DNA from: Euclidia mi
Lineage: Eukaryota > Arthropoda > Insecta > Lepidoptera > Erebidae
Length of the DNA: 64,000 nt
Direction: 5' to 3'
NCBI GenBank assembly: GCA_944739405.2
Contig: OX123182.2
Span: 93,798,051 to 93,862,050 of the forward strand
The position numbers and the translations under genes were made by a program. Positions within the stretch are counted from its first letter, which is position 1. The number at the start of each line of letters is the position of its first letter. Under the pieces are notes generated by a model that worked only from the letters and a program-made list of their open reading frames with translations, did no database searches and was not told where the DNA came from. Positions 31,401-40,900 of this stretch are shown here, one piece after another.

Positions 31401-32015
31401 AAATATATCCTGAGGGATGGCACTACTGATATTTGCCGTGCGTGTCACCAGTCTGGTGAATCCCTCAGGCATATCATTTCCGGTTGTTCTCGTCTTGCTA
31501 ACAGTGAGTACTTGCACAGGCATAACCAAGTAGCCAGGGTCATTCACCAGCAACTTGCTCTGAAATACAGGCTTGTAGATCGTGAGGTGCCGTACTACAG
31601 GTATGTGACGGAGCCTGTCCTGGATAATGGTCATATCACGTTGTACTGGGATCGATCTATCATCACAGACAGGACTGTTGTTGCCAACAAACCTGATATT
31701 GTGTTGATAGATCGATTAGAGCGCCGCGCAATAATTGTTGATATTGCCATCCCTCATGATGGCAATCTCGTGAAGGCTGAGAAGGACAAGCAGATAAAAT
31801 ATCTGGACTTGGCTCACGAGATTGTTGACATGTGGGATGTTGATTCAGCAATTATTGTGCCGATAATCGTTACAGTGAACGGTTTGATACCCAAGAGCCT
31901 CGCCCAACATCTTAGGAGGCTCGCGTTGGAACCTTGGGTCAGGGGCCTGATACAGAAGGCAGTACTGCTGGACACGGCACGCATAGTGAGGAAGTTCCTT
32001 TCTCTTGAGCCCTAA
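28419..32015 (+). CDS. RLE-type LINE polyprotein, copy A (reverse transcriptase and endonuclease), intact
   Basis: An uninterrupted 1198-codon ORF from an ATG (MLTRNATK). Residues 58-66 are RRRGRGRPP with an AT-hook core RGRP; residues ~88-148 (MRWTESINENVMRAYF ... LSDQVRVIQ) look like a Myb-type DNA-binding segment. The reverse transcriptase has NYRPITCLPSVYKLLTSIL, WIDYKKAYDSVP (catalytic D600), GIFQGDSLSPLWFCLALNPL and FMDDLKLF (D707, D708). Residues 1006-1023 are a CX2CX8HX4C knuckle (CRACHQ...RHIISGC). The restriction-like endonuclease follows: KPD (1091-1093), D1108 and a lysine-rich KDKQIKYLDL. Together these carry out target-primed reverse transcription. A stable hairpin starts directly after the stop. 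All catalytic residues I can name are present, so the copy could be functional. Confidence 0.9.
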   Translation: MLTRNATKQLQAQTTTPGSSLSSASQPSRPAPTLPAAAVASSSSDEYFSPPSLPSPVRRRGRGRPPACLGPRDPPVSNRVLAAGGNVQRMRWTESINENVMRAYFGATEGGTKLTAYRSRMLLLFQALEPGINVTAQRLSDQVRVIQRSNKLDNVVLDRLRSEYLPTSQAVHVQPASAPVNTDTPRTGNNADVEVDDMVCIVSVQYNEEVMDALKCAIEQYRYMSPTIRPRLPRLPMHRRNIALVGALDSLLTSFLENSENLGDTHSILYCAAVAACRMAGVKFQEHDTVMRQRSAVPAWQCRIERRIAETRALIGKLICFRSGNTRPRVMRFVRRAFLGTGISPHEYTSRITERIDFLKQKVYAWANRIRRYKKRVDRYMLHRTFQRDQKWVYRNWDRPDQDVANGQLLDADATNRFWRRIWSAPIGHTEGGWIRDVERTCEHIPEMDNVVISGEDVTSAVRSLSNWKSPGPDGLHNYWLKWLRSSHGRLASQFQSSIESGSIPDFMTTGVTHLLHKTGSTTEPGNYRPITCLPSVYKLLTSILRAKILKHIELNSIMSHTQNGCKKGARGTKELLLIDMTISQQVRRNRKDLAACWIDYKKAYDSVPHTWLLRVLELYKINKTLRTFLRSCMGQWKTVLGYPGCRLIQGNGELVKIERGIFQGDSLSPLWFCLALNPLSTLLEGSGLGYRLRRGGQVISHLLFMDDLKLFAHTNSQLMDLLKITESFSNSIKMEFGVDKCAVIHVKQGRMVESEGIQLSDSINLRSLLRTNTYKYLGMSQALCINETDMKQSLQERFFGRLTKVLKSLLSGGNKVRACNGWVMPVLRYSFGILKWTQTELDALDRKVRTMLTAYRMHHPRSSVMRLYIPRKCGGRGFLNVKSLHNREVCNLKEYFLNASVDMHRDVVAVDAGLTPLSLSKDNWRRPVVLSTDDRKLVWQSKELHGRFYRALHGPEVDLLASVNWLRFGDLFGETEGFVCAIADEVIKTNNYRKYILRDGTTDICRACHQSGESLRHIISGCSRLANSEYLHRHNQVARVIHQQLALKYRLVDREVPYYRYVTEPVLDNGHITLYWDRSIITDRTVVANKPDIVLIDRLERRAIIVDIAIPHDGNLVKAEKDKQIKYLDLAHEIVDMWDVDSAIIVPIIVTVNGLIPKSLAQHLRRLALEPWVRGLIQKAVLLDTARIVRKFLSLEP

Positions 32016-32052
32016 CCACCAGTAGCTTGGAGCCTGTTCGCGATACTGGTGG
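32016..32052 (+). ncRNA. 3' UTR hairpin of copy A
   Basis: CCACCAGTA (32,016-32,024) pairs with TACTGGTGG (32,044-32,052) around a 19-nt loop. It begins at the base after the stop codon. The same hairpin with compensatory changes is found in copies B, B' and C. Confidence 0.8.
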
Positions 32053-32172
32053 GTTTCCATAGCATAGGTTTATATTTTTAAATGTATTTTTTTATAGATC
32101 ATATACTTAAAAATGTATGAATATGATATGAGAGAAATATTAAATAAAGGTGATAATAATAATAATAATAAT
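32053..32172 (+). other. 3' UTR and TAA tail of copy A
   Basis: AT-rich sequence containing 'tttttaaatgtattttttta' and ending 'gtgataataataataataat'. The tail is the junction with copy B, which starts at about 32,173. Confidence 0.75.
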
Positions 32173-32379
32173 TTGTAGTCCTACATTTGCTGCGGCTAGT
32201 CCATAGCTGTACTCAGTAGTGCAGTTGTGGAGGCTCCACGGCATGTATCCCATCCCATTTTAGATTAAAGTTCTCTACCGGCCTCTGCACGTTGGATCCA
32301 TATCCCCGTGTAAGCCTCCCAAAGGACCGGTTATTCTTCTAACACCATGTTAGAAGAATAGCCGTGAAAAAGAGACACA
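32173..32379 (+). other. Copy B leader segment (5'-truncated relative to A and C)
   Basis: Starts 'tgtagtcctacatttgctgc', which corresponds to the middle of copy C's leader at about 37,426. It ends with the same 17-bp hairpin as copy C, at 32,328-32,364. Truncation right after a TAA tail is what incomplete target-primed reverse transcription would leave. Confidence 0.7.
32328..32364 (+). ncRNA. Leader hairpin before the internal TAA repeat, copy B
   Basis: A 17-bp stem (one G-T pair) closing on the loop CCA, identical to copy C (37,578-37,614) and structurally equivalent to 28,098-28,131 in copy A. Confidence 0.75.
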
Positions 32380-32676
32380 TAATAATAATAATAGGAATAA
32401 TTGGCAACACCACGAATGTCAACGTGCTTTTTTCATCAAAGAATTTTAAATATTAATATTTCACGAATTTCACTTTATTCAAATTGTAATAATATATCGC
32501 ATCTAAATTAGTATATAAAACTCAAGCAAAAGAAGGAAATATTTGGTAAAAACCACCATAAATAAACAAATAAAGAAAAAGTGAAGAGATGACAGCCGTC
32601 ACAACAAATATAACACGTCAACCACTAACAATAACAATATTTACGAAAATAAAATGGAAGATATTAGCACTCTAGT

Positions 32677-35600
32677 ATGTTGACGAGAGCCAGGAGCAAG
32701 AGAGCACGACCAACACCTCCGGGCCCGTCGCTGAGCTCCGCCTCGCAGCCGTCGGTACCTACGCCGACAACACCGACGGCTGCAGTTGCGTCGAGCTCCA
32801 GCGACGAGTATTTCTCTCCGCCGTCGACACCGTCACCTGCGCGGCGGCGTGGGAGAGGCCGGCCACCAGCGTGCTTGGGACCTCGGGGCCCACCGGCCCC
32901 AAACAGGGTCCTCGCTGCCGGTGGTAATGTGCAGCGCATGAAGTGGACGACATTAATAAACGAACATGTCATGCGCGCATATTTTGGGACGACAGAGGGG
33001 GGCACTAACCTCACTGCGTACCGTAGTCGCATGCTGTCTTTGTTTCAGGCCTTGGAACCAAGCATCAACGTCACGGCTCAACGACTATCGGATCAGGTAC
33101 GGGTTATCCAGCGCAGTGGCAAGTTGGATAATGCCGTGCTTGATAGGATTCGCTCAGAGTACTTACCCTCGAGCCATGCCACCCCCGTCCAGCCTACACA
33201 GACATCAGCACTGACCGCACCGCCAATAGGCGGTAGTGCCGTCAGGGAGGAGGATGACATGGTTGATAATGTAAGTACCCAGTGCAATGAGGAGGTAAAG
33301 GACGCTTTGGAATGTGCTATTAGGGACTACCGGTACACTCCACTAGGTATCAGGCCTCGTCTACCGAGGTTGCCTATGCATAGGCGAAATATAGCGCTGA
33401 TAAGTGCTCTTGACTCGTTATTATCAAATTATTTAGATAATAGCAAGGATCTCGGTGATACGCATTCAATCTTGTACTGTACCGCCGTGACGGCTTGTCG
33501 TATAGCTGGTGTTAAGTTTCCTGAAACTGATACCGTTGTACGACAAAGGTCTGTTGTACCGGCGTGGCAGTGCAGGATTGAGCGGCGTATTGCCGAGGCA
33601 AGGGCACTTATTGGCAAGCTGATCTGTTTTAGGGAGGGGAATACACGCCCTAGGGTAATGCGCTTTGTGAAACGGGCTTTTTCGGGGACTAACATTAGTC
33701 CTCAAGATTATATAGCCCGGGTCACGGAGCGCATTGACTACCTAAAACAGAAAGTCTATGCATGGGCAAACCGAATTCGTAGGTTTAAGAAACGTGTGGA
33801 CCGGTACATCATTAATAGTGCATTCCAGAGGGACCAAAGGTGGGTATATAGAAGTTGGGAACGACCAGATCAATGTGTGACTAATGTGCAGCGGCCAGAT
33901 GCGGACGCCACAGGCATGTTCTGGCGTAGCATCTGGTCGATGCCCATTGGTCATAACGAAGGTGATTGGATGCGAGACATCGAACGTGCATGCGAACATA
34001 TTCCCGAAATGGAATGCGTGGCCATTTCTAGCCAGGACGTTTCACAAGCAGTCCGTCCATTATCTAATTGGAAATCTCCAGGATTGGACGGACTGCACAA
34101 TTTCTGGCTGAAATGGCTACGTAGTTCGCATGAACGTTTGGCATCTCAATTCCAATCAGCCTTGGAATCTGGATCGTTGCCAACCTTTATGACGACTGGA
34201 ATTACCCACCTGCTCCATAAGACTGGCAGTACTAGCGAGCCCGGCAATTATAGGCCGATTACGTGTTTACCATCGGTCTATAAACTTCTTACATCTATTC
34301 TGAGAGCTAAAATAGCTAAACATGTCGAAGACAACTTAATTATGTCAGCCTCTCAGAATGGATGTAGGAGGGGGGCTCGTGGTACTAAGGAGCTCCTCCT
34401 CATTGACATGGCCATTAGCCAACAAGTTCGCCGTAACCGAAAGGATCTGGCGGCATGTTGGATAGATTATAAGAAGGCGTATGACTCCGTGCCGCATACA
34501 TGGCTTTTGAGGGTGTTGGAGTTGTATAAAGTAAATACAACTCTACGCACCTTCTTAAAGTCATGTATGGGGCAATGGAATACGACTCTTTGCTATCCAG
34601 GATGCCGAAGGATCCAGGAGGACGGCGAACGTATTAAAATTGAGCGGGGAATTTTTCAGGGCGACAGTCTGAGTCCCCTTTGGTTTTGCCTAGCCATGAA
34701 CCCTCTCAGTACTTTACTGGAGGGTTCAAGGTTAGGCTACAGGTTAAAGAGAAGTGGTCAGGTCATATCTCACCTGTTTTTCATGGATGACCTGAAGTTA
34801 TTTGCCCACTCTGATGCCCAATTGATAGATTTACTAAAAGTAACCCAAAACTTTAGTAAGTCAATCAATATGGAGTTCGGTGTTGATAAATGTGCTGTCA
34901 TTCATGTGAAGCAGGGAAGGATGGTGGAATCTGAAGGGATCCAACTCTCAGATTCCATTAACCTAAGAACGCTTCTCTTGACTGATACCTATAAGTACTT
35001 GGGTATGTCACAGGCTTTAAGTATCAATGAAGCCGTCATGAAGCAATCGTTGCAAGAGCGTTTCTTTGGCCGCCTGAATAAAGTACTGAAAAGTCTTTTA
35101 TCAGGTGGCAACAAGGTACGTGCTTGCAACGGTTGGGTCATGCCACTTCTTGTATACTCCTTTGGCATACTCAAGTGGACTCAGTCTGAATTGGACGCCC
35201 TGGACAGAAGAGTCCGCACATTGTTGACGGCATATCGTATGCATCATCCACGTTCATCCGTGATGAGGTTGTACATCCCGCGGAAGTGTGGGGGTCGTGG
35301 CTTTCTGAATGTCAAGACCCTACACAACCGCGAGGTGTGCAATCTCAGAGAATATTTTCTCCGGGCGAACGTGGACATGCATCGAGATGTTGTCGCAGTG
35401 GACAATGGACTCACCCCGCTCAAGTTGGCTAAGGAGAACTGGCGCATACCTGTAGTACTCAGTACTGATGATCGCAAGCGTGTGTGGCAGAGCAAGGAGC
35501 TTCATGGCAGGTTCCATCGGGCTCTGTATGGACCCGATGTAGACTTATTAGCCTCGGTGAACTGGCTACGCTTCGGTGACCTCTTTGGGGAAACCGAAGG

Positions 35601-36261
35601 GTTTGTTTGGCATGCTGACGAAGTTATCAAGACGAATAACTACCGGAAATATATCCTGAGGGATGGCACTACCGATATTTGCCGTGCGTGTCACCAGCCT
35701 GGTGAATCCCTCAGGCATATTGTTTCCGGTTGTTCACGTCTTGCTAACGGCGAGTACTTGCACAGACATAACCAAGTAGCCAGAATCATTCACCAGCAAC
35801 TTGCTCTGAAATACAAACTTGTAGACATCGAGGTACCGTACTACAGGTATGTGGCAGAGCCAGTTCTCGAAAATGGCCATGCCACATTGTACTGGGATCG
35901 ATCTATCGTCACAGACAGGACTGTTGTAGCCAACAAACCTGATATTGTGGTGATAGATCGATCAGAGCGCCTCGCAATAATTGTTGATGTCACCATTCCC
36001 CATGACGAGAATCTCGTGAAAGCCGAGAAAGATAAACAGATTAAATATCTGGACTTGGCTCACGAGATTGTCGACATGTGGGATGTGGACTCGGCAATTA
36101 TTGTGCCGATAGTTGTGACGGTTAATGGTCTAATAGCCAAGAGCCTCGATCGTCACCTTAAGAGGCTCGCGTTGGGTGCTTGGGTCAAGGGTCTGATGCA
36201 AAAGGCAGTTCTTCTCGACACGGCACGTATTGTGAGGAAGTTCCTGTCTCTGGAGCCCTAA
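32677..36261 (+). CDS. RLE-type LINE polyprotein, copy B, intact
   Basis: An uninterrupted 1194-codon ORF from an ATG (MLTRARSK). It carries the same domain order as copy A: AT-hook (ARRRGRGRPP) near residue 57, Myb-like segment beginning MKWTTLINEHVMRAYF, reverse transcriptase with WIDYKKAYDSVP (D597), a GIFQGDSLSPLWFCLAMNPL box and FFMDDLKLF (D704, D705), the CCHC knuckle (CRACHQPGESLRHIVSGC) and the KPDIVVID endonuclease. Just before the knuckle it reads GFVWHADE where A, B' and C have GFVCAI(A/M)DE: an in-frame loss of three bases plus nearby changes at about 35,608-35,620. The loss removes a cysteine; its effect on activity is unknown. Confidence 0.9.
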   Translation: MLTRARSKRARPTPPGPSLSSASQPSVPTPTTPTAAVASSSSDEYFSPPSTPSPARRRGRGRPPACLGPRGPPAPNRVLAAGGNVQRMKWTTLINEHVMRAYFGTTEGGTNLTAYRSRMLSLFQALEPSINVTAQRLSDQVRVIQRSGKLDNAVLDRIRSEYLPSSHATPVQPTQTSALTAPPIGGSAVREEDDMVDNVSTQCNEEVKDALECAIRDYRYTPLGIRPRLPRLPMHRRNIALISALDSLLSNYLDNSKDLGDTHSILYCTAVTACRIAGVKFPETDTVVRQRSVVPAWQCRIERRIAEARALIGKLICFREGNTRPRVMRFVKRAFSGTNISPQDYIARVTERIDYLKQKVYAWANRIRRFKKRVDRYIINSAFQRDQRWVYRSWERPDQCVTNVQRPDADATGMFWRSIWSMPIGHNEGDWMRDIERACEHIPEMECVAISSQDVSQAVRPLSNWKSPGLDGLHNFWLKWLRSSHERLASQFQSALESGSLPTFMTTGITHLLHKTGSTSEPGNYRPITCLPSVYKLLTSILRAKIAKHVEDNLIMSASQNGCRRGARGTKELLLIDMAISQQVRRNRKDLAACWIDYKKAYDSVPHTWLLRVLELYKVNTTLRTFLKSCMGQWNTTLCYPGCRRIQEDGERIKIERGIFQGDSLSPLWFCLAMNPLSTLLEGSRLGYRLKRSGQVISHLFFMDDLKLFAHSDAQLIDLLKVTQNFSKSINMEFGVDKCAVIHVKQGRMVESEGIQLSDSINLRTLLLTDTYKYLGMSQALSINEAVMKQSLQERFFGRLNKVLKSLLSGGNKVRACNGWVMPLLVYSFGILKWTQSELDALDRRVRTLLTAYRMHHPRSSVMRLYIPRKCGGRGFLNVKTLHNREVCNLREYFLRANVDMHRDVVAVDNGLTPLKLAKENWRIPVVLSTDDRKRVWQSKELHGRFHRALYGPDVDLLASVNWLRFGDLFGETEGFVWHADEVIKTNNYRKYILRDGTTDICRACHQPGESLRHIVSGCSRLANGEYLHRHNQVARIIHQQLALKYKLVDIEVPYYRYVAEPVLENGHATLYWDRSIVTDRTVVANKPDIVVIDRSERLAIIVDVTIPHDENLVKAEKDKQIKYLDLAHEIVDMWDVDSAIIVPIVVTVNGLIAKSLDRHLKRLALGAWVKGLMQKAVLLDTARIVRKFLSLEP

Positions 36262-36298
36262 CCACTGGCAGCTTGGACCCTGTGCCCGATGCTGGTGG
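36262..36298 (+). ncRNA. 3' UTR hairpin of copy B
   Basis: CCACTGGCA (36,262-36,270) pairs with TGCTGGTGG (36,290-36,298), two G-T pairs included, around a 19-nt loop, directly after the stop codon. Confidence 0.75.
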
Positions 36299-36416
36299 GA
36301 CCCCACGGTTAATTTTATATTTTTAAATGTGTTTTTTTTTTAGTGAATGATATATTTAAAAATGTAATTTTAATTTGAAAAATAGGAAATAAATATAATA
36401 ATAATAATAATAATAA
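36299..36416 (+). other. 3' UTR and TAA tail of copy B
   Basis: Ends in 'ataataataataataataat' plus 'aa' and joins the truncated copy B' at 36,417. Confidence 0.75.
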
Positions 36417-37273
36417 GCCTCGGTGAACTGGCTACGCTTCGGCGACCTCTTTGGGGAAACCGAAGGGTTTGTTTGTGCAATTGCTGACGAAGTTATCAAG
36501 ACGAATAACTACCGGAAATATATCCTGAGGGATGGCACTACCGATATTTGCCGTGCGTGTCACCAGCCCGGTGAATCCCTCAGGCATATTGTTTCCGGTT
36601 GTTCACGTCTTGCTAACGGTGAGTACTTGCACAGACATAACCAAGTAGCCAGAATCATTCACCAGCAACTTGCTCTGAAATACAAACTTGTAGACATCGA
36701 GGTACCGTACTACAGGTATGTGGCAGAGCCAGTTCTCGAAAATGGCCATGCCACATTGTACTGGGATCGATCTATCGTCACGGACAGGACTGTTGTAGCC
36801 AACAAACCTGATATTGTGGTGATAGATCGATCAGAGCGCCTCGCAATAATTGTTGATGTCACTATTCCCCATGACGAGAATCTCGTGAAAGCCAAGAAAG
36901 ACAAACAGATTAAATATCTGGACTTGGCTCACGAGATTGTCGACATGTGGGAAGTGGACTCGGCAATTATTGTGCCGATAGTTGTAACGGTTAATGGCCT
37001 AATAGCCAAGAGCCTCGATCGTCACCTTAAGAGGCTCGCGTTGGGTGCTTGGGTCAAGGGTCTGATGCAAAAGGCAGTTCTTCTCGACACGGCACGTATT
37101 GTGAGGAAGTTCCTGTCTCTGTACCCCTTACCACCGGCAGCTTGGACCCTGTGCCCGTTGCTGGTGGGATCCCACGGTTTTTTTATATTTTTAAATGTAT
37201 TTATTTTTATAAGTGATATATTTAAAAATGTAATTTAAATTTGAGAAGTGATAAATAAATGAATAATAATAAT
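36417..37273 (+). pseudogene. 5'-truncated RLE-LINE copy B' (endonuclease region only)
   Basis: This begins inside the ORF at the same position as 35,564 of copy B and keeps only the CCHC knuckle (CRACHQPGESLRHIVSGC), the KPDIVVIDR endonuclease and the 3' UTR. It is nearly identical to copy B but keeps the ancestral GFVCAIADE residues, so it was not copied from the present copy B. The normal stop is lost (CTGTACCCCTTACC where B has CTGGAGCCCTAACC), so an ORF runs on to 37,238. No start codon in its own context is credible; the call is a dead 5' truncation. It ends in a TAA tail. Confidence 0.85.
37131..37167 (+). ncRNA. 3' UTR hairpin of copy B'
   Basis: CCACCGGCA (37,131-37,139) pairs with TGCTGGTGG (37,159-37,167), one G-T pair, around a 19-nt loop. 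The structure survives although the stop codon before it is gone. Confidence 0.75.
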
Positions 37274-37294
37274 AGTAGTGAGTTGGCGAGTCAC

Positions 37295-37339
37295 CACCTG
37301 CCACGCGGACGGATGCTATAGGAGTATCAATGGCAGGTG
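37295..37339 (+). ncRNA. Leader stem-loop of copy C, covarying with copy A
   Basis: Outer stem CACCTGCCA (37,295-37,303) with TGGCAGGTG (37,331-37,339); inner stem GATGCT with AGTATC (37,312-37,328). Compared with copy A the outer stem changes G-C to A-T, T-A to C-G and C-G to A-T, always on both sides. Confidence 0.65.
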
Positions 37340-37577
37340 CCGTTTTTTATCCATAGTATCATTATTACCAGTCCATTTAACACCCATCCCCATAAACCAG
37401 TAAATTAGACTCCACATCATTGCAATAGTTCTACATTTGCTGCGGCTAGTCCATAGCTGTACTCAGTAGTGCAGTTGTGGAGGCTCCGCGGCATGTGTCC
37501 CATCCCATTTTAGATTAAAGTTCTCTACGGGCCTCTGCACGTTGGATCCATATCCCCGTGTAAGCCTCCCAAAGGAC

Positions 37578-37614
37578 CGGTTATTCTTCTAACACCATGT
37601 TAGAAGAATAGCCG
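37578..37614 (+). ncRNA. Leader hairpin before the internal TAA repeat, copy C
   Basis: Same 17-bp stem and CCA loop as in copy B. Confidence 0.75.
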
Positions 37615-37917
37615 TGAAAAAGAGACACATAATAATAATATAGCAACACGTAAACATGTCAACATATTTTTCCCTTGAATATTCATATTTGTAATTTATT
37701 TCATAAATTTGTGTTCATATACATATTCACAATCACAAGAAGGACTTATTAATTTGATAAATATATTATATATTAAAGAAACCATAAAAAAAACATTAAG
37801 AAAAGTATACTGAAAAAATTGTTCAAGATGACACCTAATGTCAAAGGAAAACCATCAAAGAAAAGTAAACATAAACAACATAATATACGAATGCATAAGT
37901 AAAATCAACAAGGAAAT

Positions 37918-40900
37918 ATGTTGACGAGAGCTAAGGTAGCAGCTGCACGCCTGACACCCCCGGACTCGTCGCTCTGCTCCGCCTCGCAGCCGCCGCCGGC
38001 ACCTGCATCAGCGTTGTCGGCAATTGCAGAGGCGTCGAGCTCGTCGAGCGACGAGTACTTCTCGCCGCCGACGTCGCCACCACCTGTACGTCGGCGAGGG
38101 AGAGGCCGGCCACCGACACGCTTGGGACCCCGAGACCCACCGGTCTCGAACAGGGCCCCCGCTACCGGTGGTGATGTGCACCGCATGAGATGGACGAGTT
38201 CAATGAATGAAAACGTCATGCGGGCATATTTTGTGGCCACAGAGGGAGGAACTAACCTCAGTGCGTACCGTGATCGAATGCTGCCTTTGTTTCAGGCGCT
38301 TGAGCCAGCTGTCAACGTGTCAACACAACGGCTATCGGATCAAGTGCGGGCCATCCAGCGGTGTCGCCTGTTGGATGATTCCGTGCTTGAGAGACTTCGC
38401 TCTGACGTGCAGGGAAGTCTCCCCATCACTTTTTCAACGCAACCTGACACAGTGGTTGCCCAACAACAACTGCTAAATCCAGTTAACGAAGAGGTAGATG
38501 ATGAGACTTCTCATGTAAGTACCCAGTGCAACGATCAGTTAAGGAGTGCTTTGGAATGTGCTATTGCGGAATACCGATCCATGGACCCAAATATTCGGCC
38601 TCGTTTGCCTCGTTTGCCCATGCATAAAAAAAACATAGCGCTGGTGAGTGCCCTAGACGCATTACTGTCAACTCAGTTTGATAATAGTGAAAATCTCAGC
38701 GATACACATTCAATCCTGTATTGTGCGGCGGTTGCGGCGTGTCGAGTAGCAGGAGTTAAATTGCCTGTAAATAATACCGCTACTCGACAGACCGCTGCTG
38801 TGCCAGCTTGGCAACGCAGGATTGAGTGTCGTATTGCTGAGACTAGGGCACTCATTGGCAAGCTCTCCTGTTTCAGGATGGGCAATACCCGACCAAGAGT
38901 GATGCGCTTTGTAACTCGAGCCTTTGCGGGAACTGGTATCAGTTCCCAAGATTATTTATCTCGGGTTACAGAGCGCATCGACACCCTAAAACAAAAACTT
39001 TATGCATGGGCAAACCGTATTAGGCGATACAAAAAAAGAGTGGATCGGTATTGCCTGAATCGCACATTCCAGAGAGACGAGAGGTGGGTGTACAGAAGAT
39101 GGGAGCGACCCGAGTCCACGGCCGGTGACGTTGATGGGGGTCGACCGGATGATGATGCTACTAATACATTTTGGCGCAGCATCTGGTCGACACCTGTCAA
39201 CCACACGGAGAGTGACTGGATTGAGACTGTTGAGCGAGTATGCGAACAAATACCAACAATGGAGCCAATATCAATAACAAAAGATGATATAGCCAGTGCA
39301 GTCCGTTCGTTACCAAACTGGAAATCAGCGGGACCGGACGGGCTGCACAATTTTTGGCTCAAATGGCTCCGTAGTTCGCATACTTGCTTAGCATCTCAAT
39401 TCCAGGCATCACTGGAATTGGGGTCGCTACCTGATTTTTTAACATCCGGCGTCACTCACCTACTCCATAAGTCTGGTAGTGCCACGGACCCCAAAAATTA
39501 CAGGCCAATAACCTGTTTGCCAACAATATATAAACTCCTTACATCCATTTTGAGAACGAAATTAACAAAACATGTATTTGATAATTCTATTTTATCTGTT
39601 TCTCAAAATGGATGTAGGAGTGGGGCCCGTGGCACTAAAGAACTCCTTCTGATAGACATGACCATTAGCCAACAGGTGCGCCGTAACCGAAAGAATCTAT
39701 CGACATGCTGGATAGATTACAAGAAGGCTTACGACTCCGTGCCACATACATGGCTTTTGAGGGTGCTGGAGTTGTATAAAGTAGATGCAACTCTATGCAC
39801 CTTTTTAAGGTCATGTATGGGGCAGTGGAGGACCGTATTGCGCTATCCAGAATGTCGATCGAGTTTGGGTTGCGGTGCTTCAATAAGGATCGAGCGAGGT
39901 ATATTCCAGGGCGATAGTCTGAGTCCTCTGTGGTTTTGTCTGGCCCTGAACCCCCTAAGTACCTTGTTAGAGGCTTCAGGGTTAGGATATCGGTTGAGGA
40001 GAGGAGGTCAAGTTATATCTCACCTCCTTTTCATGGATGACCTGAAATTATTTGCCCCCAACAAATTCCAACTGACTGCATTACTTAAGGTAACCGAAAC
40101 CTTTAGTAATTCTATCAGGATGGAATTTGGTGTGGATAAATGTGCGGTCATGCATGTGAAGAGAGGCAGGATTATGGAATCTGCAGGGATACAACTCTCA
40201 GATTCCATACAACTTAGATCCCTCTCCCCAACTGAGACCTACAAATACCTGGGTATGTCGCAGTCTTTGAATATTTCTGAGACTGACATGAAACAGACGT
40301 TGCAGGCTCGCTTCTTTGGCCGCCTGAGAAAAGTACTTAACAGTCTCTTATCAGGTGGCAACAAGGTGCGGGCCTGCAACGGATGGGCCATGCCAGTCCT
40401 AATGTATTCCTTCGGCATACTCAGGTGGACCCAGACTGAACTAGATGCCCTGGATAGAAAAGTCCGTTCAATGCTGACTGCATCTCGTATGCATCATCCA
40501 CGCTCATCGGTAATGAGGCTGTACATCCCGCGGAAATGTGGGGGTCGAGGCTTTTTATGTGCTAAGACCCTCCACAACCGCGAGGTGTGCAACCTCAGAG
40601 ATTATTTTCTGCAGATGAGTGTGGATGTGCATCGCGATGTAGTCACAATTGATACCGGACTTACCCCGCTCGCTCTGGCTAAAGAGAACTGGCACAAACC
40701 AGCAGCACTTAGTACTGACGACCGAAGAGAAGTATGGAAGGGCAAGGAGCTGCATGGACGGTTCTATAGAGCTTTACATGACCCTGACGTCAATTTTAAA
40801 GCTTCTATAGCTTGGCTACGGTTCGGTGATCTCTTCGGAGAAACCGAAGGTTTTGTCTGTGCAATTATGGACGAAGTTGTCATGACAAACAACTACCGAA

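Larger units (their letters stand above)
37274..37628 (+). other. Copy C leader segment
   Basis: Starts 'agtagtgagttggcgagtca' right after a TAA run, equivalent to about 27,793 in copy A, so it lacks copy A's first ~500 bp. Holds two structured hairpins. Confidence 0.7.
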
